The position numbers and the translations under genes are program-made. The notes under the pieces are model-generated. The model saw only the letters and a list, made by a program, of their open reading frames with translations, did no database searches and was not told the DNA's origin. A stretch of DNA of 64,000 nt from G963668185 sp963668185 (GTDB lineage Bacteria > Chloroflexota > Dehalococcoidia > Lucifugimonadales > G963668185), in assembly GCA_963668185.1 (NCBI GenBank), contig OY764162.1, positions 310,001 through 374,000 of the forward strand, written 5' to 3'. Below, in pieces: positions 9,701-16,780 of this stretch; the first letter of the stretch is position 1, and every line of letters starts with the position of its first letter.

Positions 9701-9786
9701 ACCCGTCCTTCGGCGAGGTCATCAAGGACCACCTCTTCGATCAGTACCTCCGCGCGCATCGTGGCGCTGGGGAGCCGGTGGACTGA
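6766..9786 (+). CDS. hsdR: Type I restriction endonuclease subunit HsdR
   Basis: A 1006-residue motor/nuclease subunit. The N-terminal PD-(D/E)XK nuclease has the core AELKNPLTGQ at about residue 166. The helicase motor begins with SAGSGKT (Lys about 325), has DEAHSSQ at about 426, FTATPKSKTLELF near 490 and the QTGFDQP and SRLNRTH motifs of the second RecA domain. The C-terminal helical region that binds the methylase ends the protein. All key residues are present, so the enzyme should be active. ATG 6766 is preceded by GGACGGAGG. The gene ends 27 nt before the convergent ABC transporter operon. Confidence 0.95.
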   Translation: MNVDVSERAFEDAIEAALLRPVLAEKRAPYGDMPPGGYSKRVSDDYDKALCLIPRDALDFVLATQPREWKRLSQHHGTAVEERFLKRLASEIGRRGALDVLRSGIRDMGCRFQLAYFRPASGLNDETRHLHAANLFAVIRQLHYSQKNNKSLDLALFLNGVPVFTAELKNPLTGQNVADAIRQYKADRDPREPLLAPGRCLAHFAVDPELIYVTTRLAGPATRFLPFNKGKFGGAGNPPVPPTRNGYPTSYLWEEAWARDSVLDLVRRFVHEVHEEDDQGRRNGRRSLIFPRYQQVDCVRRLVADARTQGTGQRYLVQHSAGSGKTFTIAWLAHQLSTLHDADDRRVFDSIVVITDRRVLDRQLQSAMRQFEQTLGVVENIDKTSRQLKDALEGGKTIIVTTLQKFPVIAEEIGELPGRRFALIVDEAHSSQSGEGTKGLKSVLAAQSLEEAESEETEAQTPEEELDDAVLAEMEKRKHLSNVSTFAFTATPKSKTLELFGEKQPDGTFAPFHLYSMRQAIEEGFIRDVLESYTTYKVYWRLIKKIEEDPRYDKSKADYLLRSFVDLHPHAINEKVRIMVDHFVDNAQSEIGGKAKAMIVTRSRLHAVRYKLAVDRYIAELGNPFKALVAFSGTVKDGGKTYTESGMNGIPEAQTARTFETPEYRFLIVANKFQTGFDQPLLHTMYVDKKLGGVNAVQTLSRLNRTHADKQSTMVLDFTNESDEIKASFEPYYETTILSEATDPNLLYEKQGRLEKFPVFTETDVDGFAAIYFGTNPAQDRLYAALAPSIERFEEMHEDERHEFRGELSDYVRLYSFLAQVLPFSDAGLEKLYAFARHLRRLLPHTGEELPREIQQSIDMESYRIQETGSGKVPLDRTGKAGALDPVATKDTGKTPEELEALSRIIAELNERFGIELGPEHRVTLGRMMERLEEDAALDAAAKVNTLENIRIAFDHKVEEIIQEIVDLNFDLYKRITDDPSFGEVIKDHLFDQYLRAHRGAGEPVD

Positions 9787-9813
9787 AGTCGGCGGTTGAG
9801 CGCCGCCGCGCCC

Positions 9814-10620
9814 CTACACCCCACCCCCCGCCGGCCCGATCATCGAAATCGAAAGGCGCCCCGTCGCGGGGTCCTCCCGGACTGCGGACTCTACGCCGAA
9901 CGCCGCCCGGATCGTCTCCCGCGTGAGCACGTCCCGCGGCGCCCCCTGCGCCACCACCCGTCCGGCGCGCATGACCGCCAGCCGGTCGCAGTATCGCGCC
10001 GCCATGTTCAGGTCGTGTATCGCGGCCACCGCCGTGAGGCCCTCGTCCACAAGGCCCCTCACGATGTCCATGACCTTGAACTGGTGCAGGACGTCCAGGT
10101 TCGCCGTCGGCTCGTCCATCAGCAGGATGCGGGGCTGCTGCGCCAGCGCGCGCGCGATGAACACGCGCTGGCGCTCGCCGCCGGACAGGGTTTCCAGCGT
10201 CCTGTTCGCGAACTGCTCCGTCTCCGACTGCCGCATCGCGTCCCGCACCGCGCGGGCGTCCTCCCTGCCCTCGATCTGGAAGCGCCCGAGGTGCGGGTAT
10301 CGGCCCATGAGCACCAGCTCCATGACGTTGAACCCGTGCGTGTACGGCGCGATCTGCGGAACGAGCGCGAGCCGCTCCGCCACCTGCCTGGCCGACAGCG
10401 ACGCCTGATCGACGCCCTCCAGCAGCATCTCGCCGCCGCTCATGCCGACGACCCCCGCGATCGTCCGCAGCAGAGTCGTCTTGCCCGCGCCGTTCGGCCC
10501 GATCAGCCCGACGAATTGGCCCCGGTCCGCCTGCAGCCCCACGCCTTCCAGGAGCCGTGCGTTATCGACCTCGTAGCAGATCCCGCTGGCGCTGATCGCC
10601 GGCAGTCCGTTGGCGTTCAT
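9814..10620 (-). CDS. btuD: ABC importer ATP-binding protein, probably for corrinoids
   Basis: A 268-residue ATPase of the FecE/BtuD/HmuV type. Walker A is GPNGAGKT (residues 41-48), the signature is LSGGERQ (about 145-151) and Walker B is ILLMDEPT, followed by the switch His in AAIHDLNMAARYCD. It is last in the order permease, binding protein, ATPase, all on the minus strand, starting 6 nt after the binding-protein stop. The cobalamin riboswitch ahead of the operon is the reason to call it a B12 rather than an iron-siderophore or haem importer. Confidence 0.88.
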   Translation of the reverse strand: MNANGLPAISASGICYEVDNARLLEGVGLQADRGQFVGLIGPNGAGKTTLLRTIAGVVGMSGGEMLLEGVDQASLSARQVAERLALVPQIAPYTHGFNVMELVLMGRYPHLGRFQIEGREDARAVRDAMRQSETEQFANRTLETLSGGERQRVFIARALAQQPRILLMDEPTANLDVLHQFKVMDIVRGLVDEGLTAVAAIHDLNMAARYCDRLAVMRAGRVVAQGAPRDVLTRETIRAAFGVESAVREDPATGRLSISMIGPAGGGV

Positions 10621-10626
10621 CCCGCG

Positions 10627-11760
10627 CTACTCCGCCGCGCTGAACGGGACCAGGGGCGCGTCCGGAAACTCGGCCGGCCATAGCATCATCGCGAGCGCCT
10701 CCGCTCCGAGAATGTTCCAGTGAGAGAGCGTTGTGAACAGCTTGCTTTCCACAACGTGGACACGGTCGTTCCGTATCGCCGGAATCTCTGAGAGCGCCTC
10801 GTTCGCGAACAGGCTCGCCAGAAACTCCTCCGCTCCGAATTCGACCGGCTGCGGAATCACGATGACCTCGGGGTTCATCGCGATGACGCCCTCCAGGCTC
10901 GTAGTCTGGTTCCCTTCGATGCCTGCCTCCGCGGCGGCGTTGATTCCGCCCGCGGCCTCGATCACTCCGCCCTCGGTCGAGCCCGCGCCCGCTACCCAGA
11001 GCGTGCCCGAAAACTCGGTCATCGCCAGAACAAGAGGCCGGTCGCTCATCTGCCTGGTCACGGCAACCAGGGACTCGAACCTGTCGCGGACTTCCGCCGC
11101 GAACTCAGCCGCCCGCTCCTCCTCGCCGTAGATGTATCCCATCAGCAGGATGCCCGCGACTCGCGCTTCCGGGTCGTTCCGCAGCTCGGTCTGGACAACC
11201 GGGATGCCGGCCTTGGACAGCGCTTCCACCCCTTCGGCAGGGAAGTACGGGCTCGTGACCACCACGTCGGGCGACAGCGCGATTATCGTCTCCGGCTCCC
11301 GGGAGACCTCGGCGATGTCCTGCACAGCCTGCGCCACGTTCGAATAGGTGGAGTCCTTGGAAACGGCGCCGACGCCCACAAGACGGGCAGCAGGCACGAC
11401 CGCCAGCGTGACCTCGTCATGACCGATCGAAGCGGTGATGATCCGCTCCGGCTTGCCCGGAATGCTGACTAGCCCGTTCAGCCCTTCCACCTCTCGCGGC
11501 CATCCGAAGTTGCTCGGGTCCACGATCCCGCCGACCGTCCCGAACTGTTCTTCGAGAGTCCCGGGCGCGCTCTCCGGCTCGGCAGTCGGGCTGGCCGTTG
11601 CCGTCGCCTCCGCCACGGTCGTTGGACTCGGCGCCGCCTCTTGAGCCGAGGCAGTCTCCACCGCGGCCGGCGACGGCTCCGAAGAGCACGCCGCGAGCAA
11701 GGCCGCCAGCACCAGGGCCGCGGTCGCGAGAAAGAGCTTCAGCCGTCCGGTTCTCATCAT
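10627..11760 (-). CDS. btuF: ABC importer substrate-binding lipoprotein, probably for corrinoids
   Basis: A 377-residue class III binding protein. The first 25 residues form a lipoprotein signal (hydrophobic core then LLAAC, lipidated Cys about 25), followed by a low-complexity Ala/Thr/Glu-rich tether of about 45 residues and the two-lobed binding domain (RIITASIGHDEVTLAVV, then SPDVVVTSPYFPAEG, MNPEVIVIPQ). The gene lies between the permease and ATPase genes, so it should feed that transporter at the membrane surface. Ligand is inferred from the riboswitch. Confidence 0.88.
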   Translation of the reverse strand: MMRTGRLKLFLATAALVLAALLAACSSEPSPAAVETASAQEAAPSPTTVAEATATASPTAEPESAPGTLEEQFGTVGGIVDPSNFGWPREVEGLNGLVSIPGKPERIITASIGHDEVTLAVVPAARLVGVGAVSKDSTYSNVAQAVQDIAEVSREPETIIALSPDVVVTSPYFPAEGVEALSKAGIPVVQTELRNDPEARVAGILLMGYIYGEEERAAEFAAEVRDRFESLVAVTRQMSDRPLVLAMTEFSGTLWVAGAGSTEGGVIEAAGGINAAAEAGIEGNQTTSLEGVIAMNPEVIVIPQPVEFGAEEFLASLFANEALSEIPAIRNDRVHVVESKLFTTLSHWNILGAEALAMMLWPAEFPDAPLVPFSAAE

Positions 11761-11785
11761 GTCTCCTTTATTTGTTGGCTTCGCT

Positions 11786-12862
11786 TCAAAGTGAGTAGGC
11801 CCTGCGCTTGTTCTTGATCAGCAGGAGAATGAAGAACGGCGCTCCCACGAACGCGGTGAGCACCCCCACTCGAAACTCCGCCGGCTGCACCACCGTCCTC
11901 GCCACCGTGTCTGCCACGAGAACGAACACCGCGCCACCCAACGCGCTCATCGGAATCAGCACGCGGTGGTCTGGCCCGAGGGCGAGCCGGATGACGTGCG
12001 GCGTCACCAGCCCCACGAAGGCGATGATCCCGCTCACCGCGACAGCCGCGCCCGTGGCCAGCGCCGCCGCTCCGAGGAGCAGCGGCCGCGCCAGCCCGAC
12101 CCTCACGCCCATCGACCGCGCCTCGTCGTCGCCCAGCATCAACAGGTTCAGGTCGCGCGCCTGCAGCGCGATGACGGCGACCGCGGCGAGTATCAGGGGC
12201 GCGGATATCTGCACGTGCTCCCATGAGCGCGAGTCCAGCCCCCCCGCCAGCCAGAACAGGATTCCCCGAAGAGCGCCCGTGTCCGGCAGCAGGATGACGA
12301 TTGCCGAGACGACCGCGCTGAGGAACGCGTTGACCGCGACGCCCGCGAGAAGCAGCGTCGCCATCGAGAACCGGCCTCCGACCGCCGCGATCCCGTACAC
12401 GAGCCCGGACGCGGCGAGCGCGCCGGCGAACGCGAACGAGGGCAGGGCAAGGAAGAACAGGCCCGTGACCCCCGCGGCGATCGCGGCGACCGCGCCCACC
12501 GCCGCGCCCGCGGACACCCCTATGAATCCCGGGTCCGCCATCGGGTTTCGGAAGAGGCCCTGCATCGTCGCCCCCGCGACCGCGAGCGCCATGCCCACCA
12601 GCGCGCCCGCCACGATTCTCGGAAGCCTGATCTGCTCGATCACGAGTTGCTCGGTCCGCTCGAAGGAGCCGAAGTCGATCCCCAGCGGCGAAAGCGCGAT
12701 GGCGGCCACGTGGCCCACGGGGATGTTCACCGGGCCGAGGCTCAGGGACGCGAGCGCGGCCCCCAGCAGGAAAAGGCACAGCACAGCCGAGCCGATGACG
12801 ACGCGAGTAGCCACCGCCGTCTGGCGGTACCCCTGCAATGCAGCGATGCTCGCGGCCAGCAA
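11786..12862 (-). CDS. btuC: ABC importer permease of the FecCD/BtuC family
   Basis: A 358-residue protein of about ten hydrophobic helices with the family landmarks RLPRIVAGALVGMALAVAGA, QGLFRNPMADPGFIGVSAGA and GLVTPHVIRLALGPDHR. The start is TTG 12862, which has a full GGAGGT ribosome site 8 nt upstream; the overlapping longer frame is arginine-rich and rejected. First gene of the importer operon, downstream of the cobalamin riboswitch. Confidence 0.9.
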   Translation of the reverse strand: MLAASIAALQGYRQTAVATRVVIGSAVLCLFLLGAALASLSLGPVNIPVGHVAAIALSPLGIDFGSFERTEQLVIEQIRLPRIVAGALVGMALAVAGATMQGLFRNPMADPGFIGVSAGAAVGAVAAIAAGVTGLFFLALPSFAFAGALAASGLVYGIAAVGGRFSMATLLLAGVAVNAFLSAVVSAIVILLPDTGALRGILFWLAGGLDSRSWEHVQISAPLILAAVAVIALQARDLNLLMLGDDEARSMGVRVGLARPLLLGAAALATGAAVAVSGIIAFVGLVTPHVIRLALGPDHRVLIPMSALGGAVFVLVADTVARTVVQPAEFRVGVLTAFVGAPFFILLLIKNKRRAYSL

Positions 12863-12939
12863 AAGAAAAGACCTCCGCGTATCTCCGCAAGAGGTCGCAA
12901 ATTGCTCCGCCTGGCAGCGCGGCCGGACGGCACAGGGAC

Positions 12940-12958
12940 CCTCTCTAATGCGGAGAGG
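12940..12958 (-). promoter_or_regulatory. Hairpin between riboswitch and permease gene
   Basis: CCTCTC and GAGAGG pair around a 7-nt loop, about a dozen nucleotides downstream of the riboswitch on the transcribed (minus) strand. It lacks a U-run, so it is more likely part of the expression platform than a simple terminator. Drawn by eye. Confidence 0.4.
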
Positions 12959-12969
12959 TCACCTTCCGT

Positions 12970-13125
12970 TCAGGCAGGTCTCCTGGCTCGCGGTCGGACT
13001 CATCTGCCGCGCCCTTCCCATCGAAATCGACAGTGGGCGCTGGCTCCGGACCCCGCTTACAGTGGCGCTACCGCGGCGGCTTCTCACCGCCTTCCCTATT
13101 CTCCCTGGTCGGGCACCTGAACGGG
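12970..13125 (-). ncRNA. Cobalamin riboswitch
   Basis: On the minus strand the leader contains, in order, the hallmarks of the class: CAGGTGCCC, AGGGAAGGCGGTG, the B12-box core GCGCCACTGTAAGCGGGG, GAGCCAGCGCCCACTG, GGGAAGGGCGCGG, GATGAGTCCG and the closing GAGCCAGGAGACCTGCCTG. It precedes the importer operon by about 110 nt. Binding of adenosyl- or another cobalamin normally turns expression off. Confidence 0.95.
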
Positions 13126-13209
13126 CAGTGGCTGTATGTTCGTGATAGGCGCGATGATATGCCCAGGCCGGAAGGCAGTCAAGCGGCCCCGGTTCCGGGT
13201 ATTTCAAAC

Positions 13210-14487
13210 TCAGGGCGGGTTCTCTGCCGGGGTGGCGGGTTCGCCATCGGTGGGTTCGGTGTGAGATGCGCCGGCCGACCCCATCCCGGCCTTCCCCAGC
13301 AGACTGGGGAAGGGGTCAGAGGGGGCGGGTTCGTCAGCGGTGGGTTCGGGTTCGGGCGGATGGATTTGCGCCCGCGCGGCAATGACGGTTGGGTCATCGG
13401 GATATTCGGTCCAGGGGTCGAAGCCGCAGTCGCAGGATGCTTTGCCGTGGGGACATGCGAGTCGGATGGGGCCGCGGCATGACTCGCGGATGCGCTTGAC
13501 CGCGTCTATGATTTCGCCGGCCGCTATGGACCTTTCGACGGCCGGCCGGGCGTGTTCGCTGAAGTAGTGCTCCTCTCCGTTGTGTATGATGATGCTGCCG
13601 CGTTTGGAGGGGTAAACGACTCTGGGGTCCGGGGGCGTCGGGCGCCTGCCGACGGCGTCCAGCAGGGCGTCTGTCGCTTTGGAGACGGCTCGATTGTCGA
13701 AGCCGGTGTCTCCGCTGTGGCCGTATGTGTTGGAGTACGGGGGTTCGTAGCCGGCGAGGATGTCGGGAACCCCATCCCGTCCTTCCCCAGCAGACTGGGG
13801 AAGGGGTGAGAGGGAGGCTCCAGCAGACTGGGGAAGGGGTTTGAGGGAGGCTCCGTTGGTGTCGGGAACCCCATCCCGGCCTTCCCCAGCAGACTGGGGA
13901 AGGGGTGAGAGGGAGGCTCCAGCAGACTGGGGAAGGGGTGAGAGGGAGGCTCCAGCGGACTGGGGAAGGGGGTTTAGTTCTGTGTCGGGGTAGGTGTCGT
14001 GGTGGAGGGGGCCGGGTGCGTCGTCGAAGCCTCGGCGTAGCAGTTCTTTGGCGGCGTCTATGCGGTGGTGGGGGCCGAAGCCGGGCATGAAGCCTAGCAT
14101 GACGTCTATGAGAAATCGTATGGCTTGTCGTCCTCCGTCGGTCTCGGCGCGTATGAAGCGTGCGAGGTCGGGGTTGAGGCCGGTGGTGTCTAGGGTGTCG
14201 GCCTGGGACGCCTCGGCGGGCAGAACCCCATCCCTGCCTTCCCCCTCGAGGGACTCGGGGCAGGCTCCGCCAGACTGGGGAAGGGGTTTGAGGGATGCGA
14301 ACTCTTTGGCTTCTTCGAAGCCGAGTTTGATTAGTTGGCGTGCGGCGTCTAGCCTGTGGTAGGGCTTGGCGTCGCGGATCTGGTCCTGCATGGCGGCGAC
14401 GAGGAAACGGACGATGAGTCTGCCGTCCTGGGTTTCTTCTCGGACGATGCGTTGTATGGGTGATATGGTGTGCGTTTCGGTATCCAT
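13210..14487 (-). CDS. Uncharacterised two-repeat protein with repeat elements in its reading frame
   Basis: A 425-residue protein of unknown function. It has two related segments, REETQDGRLIVRFLVAAMQ and RAETDGGRQAIRFLIDVML, each followed by a HRxDAAxxLxxxGF motif, and a C-terminal part with a possible metal-binding ACPHGKASCDCGFD cluster. Between and after them lie several near-identical inserts reading SPLPQSAGEGRDGVP, the translation of the interspersed palindrome CTTCCCCAGCAGACTGGGGA; near the C-terminus the element is read in another frame as DPFPSLLGKAGMG. The start is set at ATG 14487 because a strong promoter ends 7 nt upstream, implying leaderless translation; an ATG 12 codons earlier overlaps the -35 box. 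Absence of stops suggests the gene is still used. Confidence 0.72.
   Translation of the reverse strand: MDTETHTISPIQRIVREETQDGRLIVRFLVAAMQDQIRDAKPYHRLDAARQLIKLGFEEAKEFASLKPLPQSGGACPESLEGEGRDGVLPAEASQADTLDTTGLNPDLARFIRAETDGGRQAIRFLIDVMLGFMPGFGPHHRIDAAKELLRRGFDDAPGPLHHDTYPDTELNPLPQSAGASLSPLPQSAGASLSPLPQSAGEGRDGVPDTNGASLKPLPQSAGASLSPLPQSAGEGRDGVPDILAGYEPPYSNTYGHSGDTGFDNRAVSKATDALLDAVGRRPTPPDPRVVYPSKRGSIIIHNGEEHYFSEHARPAVERSIAAGEIIDAVKRIRESCRGPIRLACPHGKASCDCGFDPWTEYPDDPTVIAARAQIHPPEPEPTADEPAPSDPFPSLLGKAGMGSAGASHTEPTDGEPATPAENPP
13291..13313. repeat. Interspersed palindromic element, family A copy
   Basis: CTTCCCCAGCAGACTGGGGA plus AGG: a hairpin-forming palindrome flanked by CCATCCCGGC and GGGTCAGAG. 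It lies inside the C-terminal coding part of the gene at 13210-14487. Confidence 0.85.
13768..13972. repeat. Cluster of family A palindromic elements inside a gene
   Basis: Five tandemly arranged full or half copies of the CCCCAGCAGACTGGGG element joined by GTGAGAGGGAGGCTC or TTTGAGGGAGGCTC spacers, in two blocks that each begin with GTCGGGAACCCCATCCC. Copy numbers and spacers suggest local duplication after insertion. The whole block is an in-frame part of the gene at 13210-14487. Confidence 0.85.
14223..14295. repeat. Composite repeat (families A and E) inside a gene
   Basis: A family A element interrupted by CCTCGAGGGACTCGGGGCAGG, the motif that recurs at 14.69-14.78 kb. It is read through by the gene at 13210-14487 as LPQSGGACPESLEGEGRDG. 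Confidence 0.75.
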
Positions 14488-14494
14488 GGGTTCT

Positions 14495-14523
14495 AGGATA
14501 GCGGGCGCGTACTGGCGTGTCAA
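14495..14523 (-). promoter_or_regulatory. Strong promoter for a leaderless transcript
   Basis: On the minus strand TTGACA (14523-14518), a 17-nt spacer and TATCCT (14500-14495) are followed after 7 nt by ATG at 14487. Transcription would start at or next to the A of the start codon, and no Shine-Dalgarno sequence is present. Confidence 0.7.
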
Positions 14524-14807
14524 GGGGAGGGGGAGTGGATAGTGAATAGTGGTTAGTGGCTAGGGGGGCGTGGCCCCGCCCGGCTGGATTCCGGCTGGCC
14601 CCGGGTTCACGCTGGCGCGTGAATGCCGGAATGACGGTTGGGGGTTGCTGCCGTGGAAGGAGGTTGGTGGCGAGTGGGGAGGCTGTAGGTTCCCCTCGGG
14701 GGACTTGGGGCAGGCTCTCGGGGGACTCGGAACGACAGTGTGCGGGGGGCACGGCCCCCTCGAGGGACTCGGGGCAGGCTCTTTGACGGGCTTGGGGCGA
14801 CCGGGGG
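14524..14807. repeat. Non-coding block of interspersed repeats
   Basis: Between two minus-strand genes. It holds a family B element (GGATTCCGGCTGGCCCC ... GAATGCCGGAATGACGG, 14583-14638) and several copies of the family E motif (CCCTCGAGGGACTCGGGGC and CTCGGGGGACTTGGGGC relatives, 14694-14780). No gene is supported here. Confidence 0.65.
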
Positions 14808-15011
14808 TTAGTCCGCAGAGGCGGTTAGTTGGTGAAATACGGCAGCGCCGGTTTCGTCATGGGCGCGGCCCTGAAGGACGGCCAGCAACTCCTGGCGCTG
14901 GCGGCGCATATCGGCCCGCAGGTCCCGAATCAAGAGAATGGCCCAGCCGTTCATCACGGCGATTACGCTGACCACAACCGTGACTATCACACCTACCATT
15001 GGCCATTCCAT
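14808..15011 (-). CDS. Small single-pass membrane protein
   Basis: A 67-residue protein: hydrophobic helix at about residues 5-28 (VGVIVTVVVSVIAVMNGWAI), then RDLRADMRRQRQELLAVLQG, which looks like a short charged coiled coil. Such proteins are common and unnamed; no function is proposed. The ATG at 15011 is preceded at a distance by the AT-rich TTAGATAATTCTTAG, a possible -10 region. Confidence 0.6.
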   Translation of the reverse strand: MEWPMVGVIVTVVVSVIAVMNGWAILLIRDLRADMRRQRQELLAVLQGRAHDETGAAVFHQLTASAD

Positions 15012-15329
15012 TGCGCCCTTGCCCCTAATGCTCTAAGAATTATCTAACGACGCCATCACTGTAACACGATGGGCGGCTGGACGTGCCGTAGTCGCCGCCG
15101 GCGACTTTGTTTGATGTAATTCCCCTGCGGATGTCCGAATCACCGCCGCCGGCTAGTTCGGCACGGCCTTGAGGCCGACGAACAAGGCCCTGCCGCCGGA
15201 GTGCAGCCACGAAAGCATCATCAGCGACACGTTTGCCAGGTTCCTTCGGGAACGGTGAATTCTCAATTGACTACCCTGTTCAGTCTCTAGGGCCCACCTC
15301 AGCATTCTGGAAGCGCAGGTTCCTTATCT
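15012..15329. other. 318-base gap with nothing recognised
   Basis: No convincing frame, tRNA or known RNA motif was seen on either strand. It does not contain the common palindromic repeats of this window. Confidence 0.5.
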
Positions 15330-15935
15330 TCATCTTCTTCTTCGGTACCGACGACGGTTACTTGCGGCCGCTCCGAAGTTGCCGCCCCGCTTGGCGCGTG
15401 TCTGCTCCACGACTTCCTTAGACAGAGCGTCCCACAGCCGCTGGGCGTTCTCATCAGTCTTCTTGTAGTGGAGTCCCAGTGGATAGCGAGACTCAGCCTT
15501 CCAGCCGTCTCCTTCTCGCTTGGCGATGTTCCAATACTGGCCGTTCGTCACGACGGCCATCGTGGCGGTTGGGATGGCCTGCAAGTAGCGCTCCATTTGG
15601 TCCAGTGCGAGCTCGTCATCGGACTCGACATCGATACGCTTGGCTTCAATCACGATGGCTGGTTCGCCAGTAGAGTCCTTCAGCACGTAGTCCACCCGGG
15701 TTGCTGGGTAGTTGCCCTTGCGAGCTACTTCGTATTCCACTACGCACTCGGCCGGATTGGATGTATCCCAGCCTAGAGTCCGCAGGATGGGGTCAATGAG
15801 GATATAGCGGGTGCTGGTCTCGTGGTTGTTGACAGGGGCCTTTCTCTGCACTCGGCCTCCGGGCGGGTTGGGTTGAAACTCGGCTACGTGCTTCTGTGCG
15901 GTGATGATGGCGCGTTCTACTTCGGCTTTACTCAA
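15330..15935 (-). CDS. PD-(D/E)XK nuclease-domain protein (HsdR N-terminus-like)
   Basis: A 201-residue stand-alone relative of the type I restriction HsdR N-terminal nuclease domain. Landmarks are the leading helix, ILRTLGWDTSNPAECVVEYE, TRVDYVLKD and AIVIEAKRIDVE; the Asp of VDYVL and the Glu and Lys of EAK form the nuclease core. A basic, low-complexity tail (RRRYRRRR) ends the protein. Single-domain proteins like this are often annotated as putative restriction enzymes without evidence of a partner. It is isolated on the minus strand, upstream of and divergent from dcd. Confidence 0.8.
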   Translation of the reverse strand: MSKAEVERAIITAQKHVAEFQPNPPGGRVQRKAPVNNHETSTRYILIDPILRTLGWDTSNPAECVVEYEVARKGNYPATRVDYVLKDSTGEPAIVIEAKRIDVESDDELALDQMERYLQAIPTATMAVVTNGQYWNIAKREGDGWKAESRYPLGLHYKKTDENAQRLWDALSKEVVEQTRAKRGGNFGAAASNRRRYRRRR

Positions 15936-16167
15936 TGTTCATCTCCTGATTGGGGATTCTCGGCTATCAGATGCGTGGTAGCCTGCTGTGCGGCTCGCAT
16001 GCTTGAGCAGATTTCAACTTTCTCGGGTTGGGACGCTGAAGCGCCAGCTTTGTACAGGACAAGGTTATATCATCGACAGGCCGCCCTCAATTGCGGCGCA
16101 TTGGCGGCCACTGCTAACATGCAGGCCCGTCTTGGCGGCGGGCATACAGTAGTGAGAATCGTAGGCT

Positions 16168-16770
16168 TTGGTACTCAGCGACCGCACCATCAGAGAAGAG
16201 CTTGCCGGGGGCGGCATAGTCATCGATCCCCTCGGCGAGGGCTGCATCCAGCCGGCCAGCGTGGACGTGCGGCTGGACCGCAAGTTCCTGGTGTTTCGCA
16301 ATACCAGCAGGACGCACATCGACGTGATGCGCCCCGCCGAGGACATCATCGACGAGGTGATAATCAGCGAGGGCGAGCCGTTCATGCTGCACCCCGGCCA
16401 GTTCGCGCTCGGCAGCACGCTGGAGAGCGTCACCATCCCGTCGGACGTCGTTGCGCGGATCGAGGGCAAGAGCTCGCTGGCGCGCTACGGCCTGCTGATC
16501 CACTCCACGGCCGGCTTCATCGATCCCGGCTGGAGCGGCAGGCTGACGCTTGAGTTCAGCAACGTCGGCATTCTGGGGGTGACGCTCTATTACGGCATGA
16601 AGATAGGCCACATCTCCTTCACGCGCCTGAGCACTCCCGCCGAAAGGCCGTACGGCGACAAGACGCTGGGCAGCAAGTACCGCGGAGACCAGGGCCCGGT
16701 GGCGAGCAAGTACTACGCCAACTACCAGCTTCCGATGGACGGCCCCGGAAGAACGGACGGCGCGGGCTGA
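16168..16770 (+). CDS. dcd: dCTP deaminase
   Basis: Converts dCTP to dUTP for dTMP synthesis (some relatives also cleave dUTP). The 200-residue protein has the family opening VLSDRTIREELAGGGIVIDP, the substrate loop EGKSSLARYGLLIHSTAGF and DPGWSGRLTLE, whose Glu (about 129) is the catalytic acid, so it looks complete. The start is TTG 16168: it gives the family-typical MVLSDR N-terminus and no in-frame ATG is near. It precedes ribD by 10 nt and probably heads the riboflavin operon transcript. Confidence 0.93.
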   Translation: MVLSDRTIREELAGGGIVIDPLGEGCIQPASVDVRLDRKFLVFRNTSRTHIDVMRPAEDIIDEVIISEGEPFMLHPGQFALGSTLESVTIPSDVVARIEGKSSLARYGLLIHSTAGFIDPGWSGRLTLEFSNVGILGVTLYYGMKIGHISFTRLSTPAERPYGDKTLGSKYRGDQGPVASKYYANYQLPMDGPGRTDGAG

Positions 16771-16780
16771 GCGGCGCGCC

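Noticed and set aside
7348..9759. An 803-codon open frame opposite hsdR
   Set aside because: Lies wholly within hsdR, low-complexity composition, no family motif; hsdR itself has every expected motif.
11808..13145. A 445-codon plus-strand frame opposite the permease and riboswitch
   Set aside because: Ser/Thr/Ala-rich shadow that runs across the riboswitch; the minus-strand permease has the full family signature.
13768..13972. CRISPR array
   Set aside because: Repeats are spaced by near-identical short segments rather than unique spacers, and no cas genes are present.
15936..16780. FMN riboswitch ahead of the riboflavin operon
   Set aside because: Looked for the conserved AGGG...GGTG and CCGAC...GGT blocks before dcd and ribD and did not find them.
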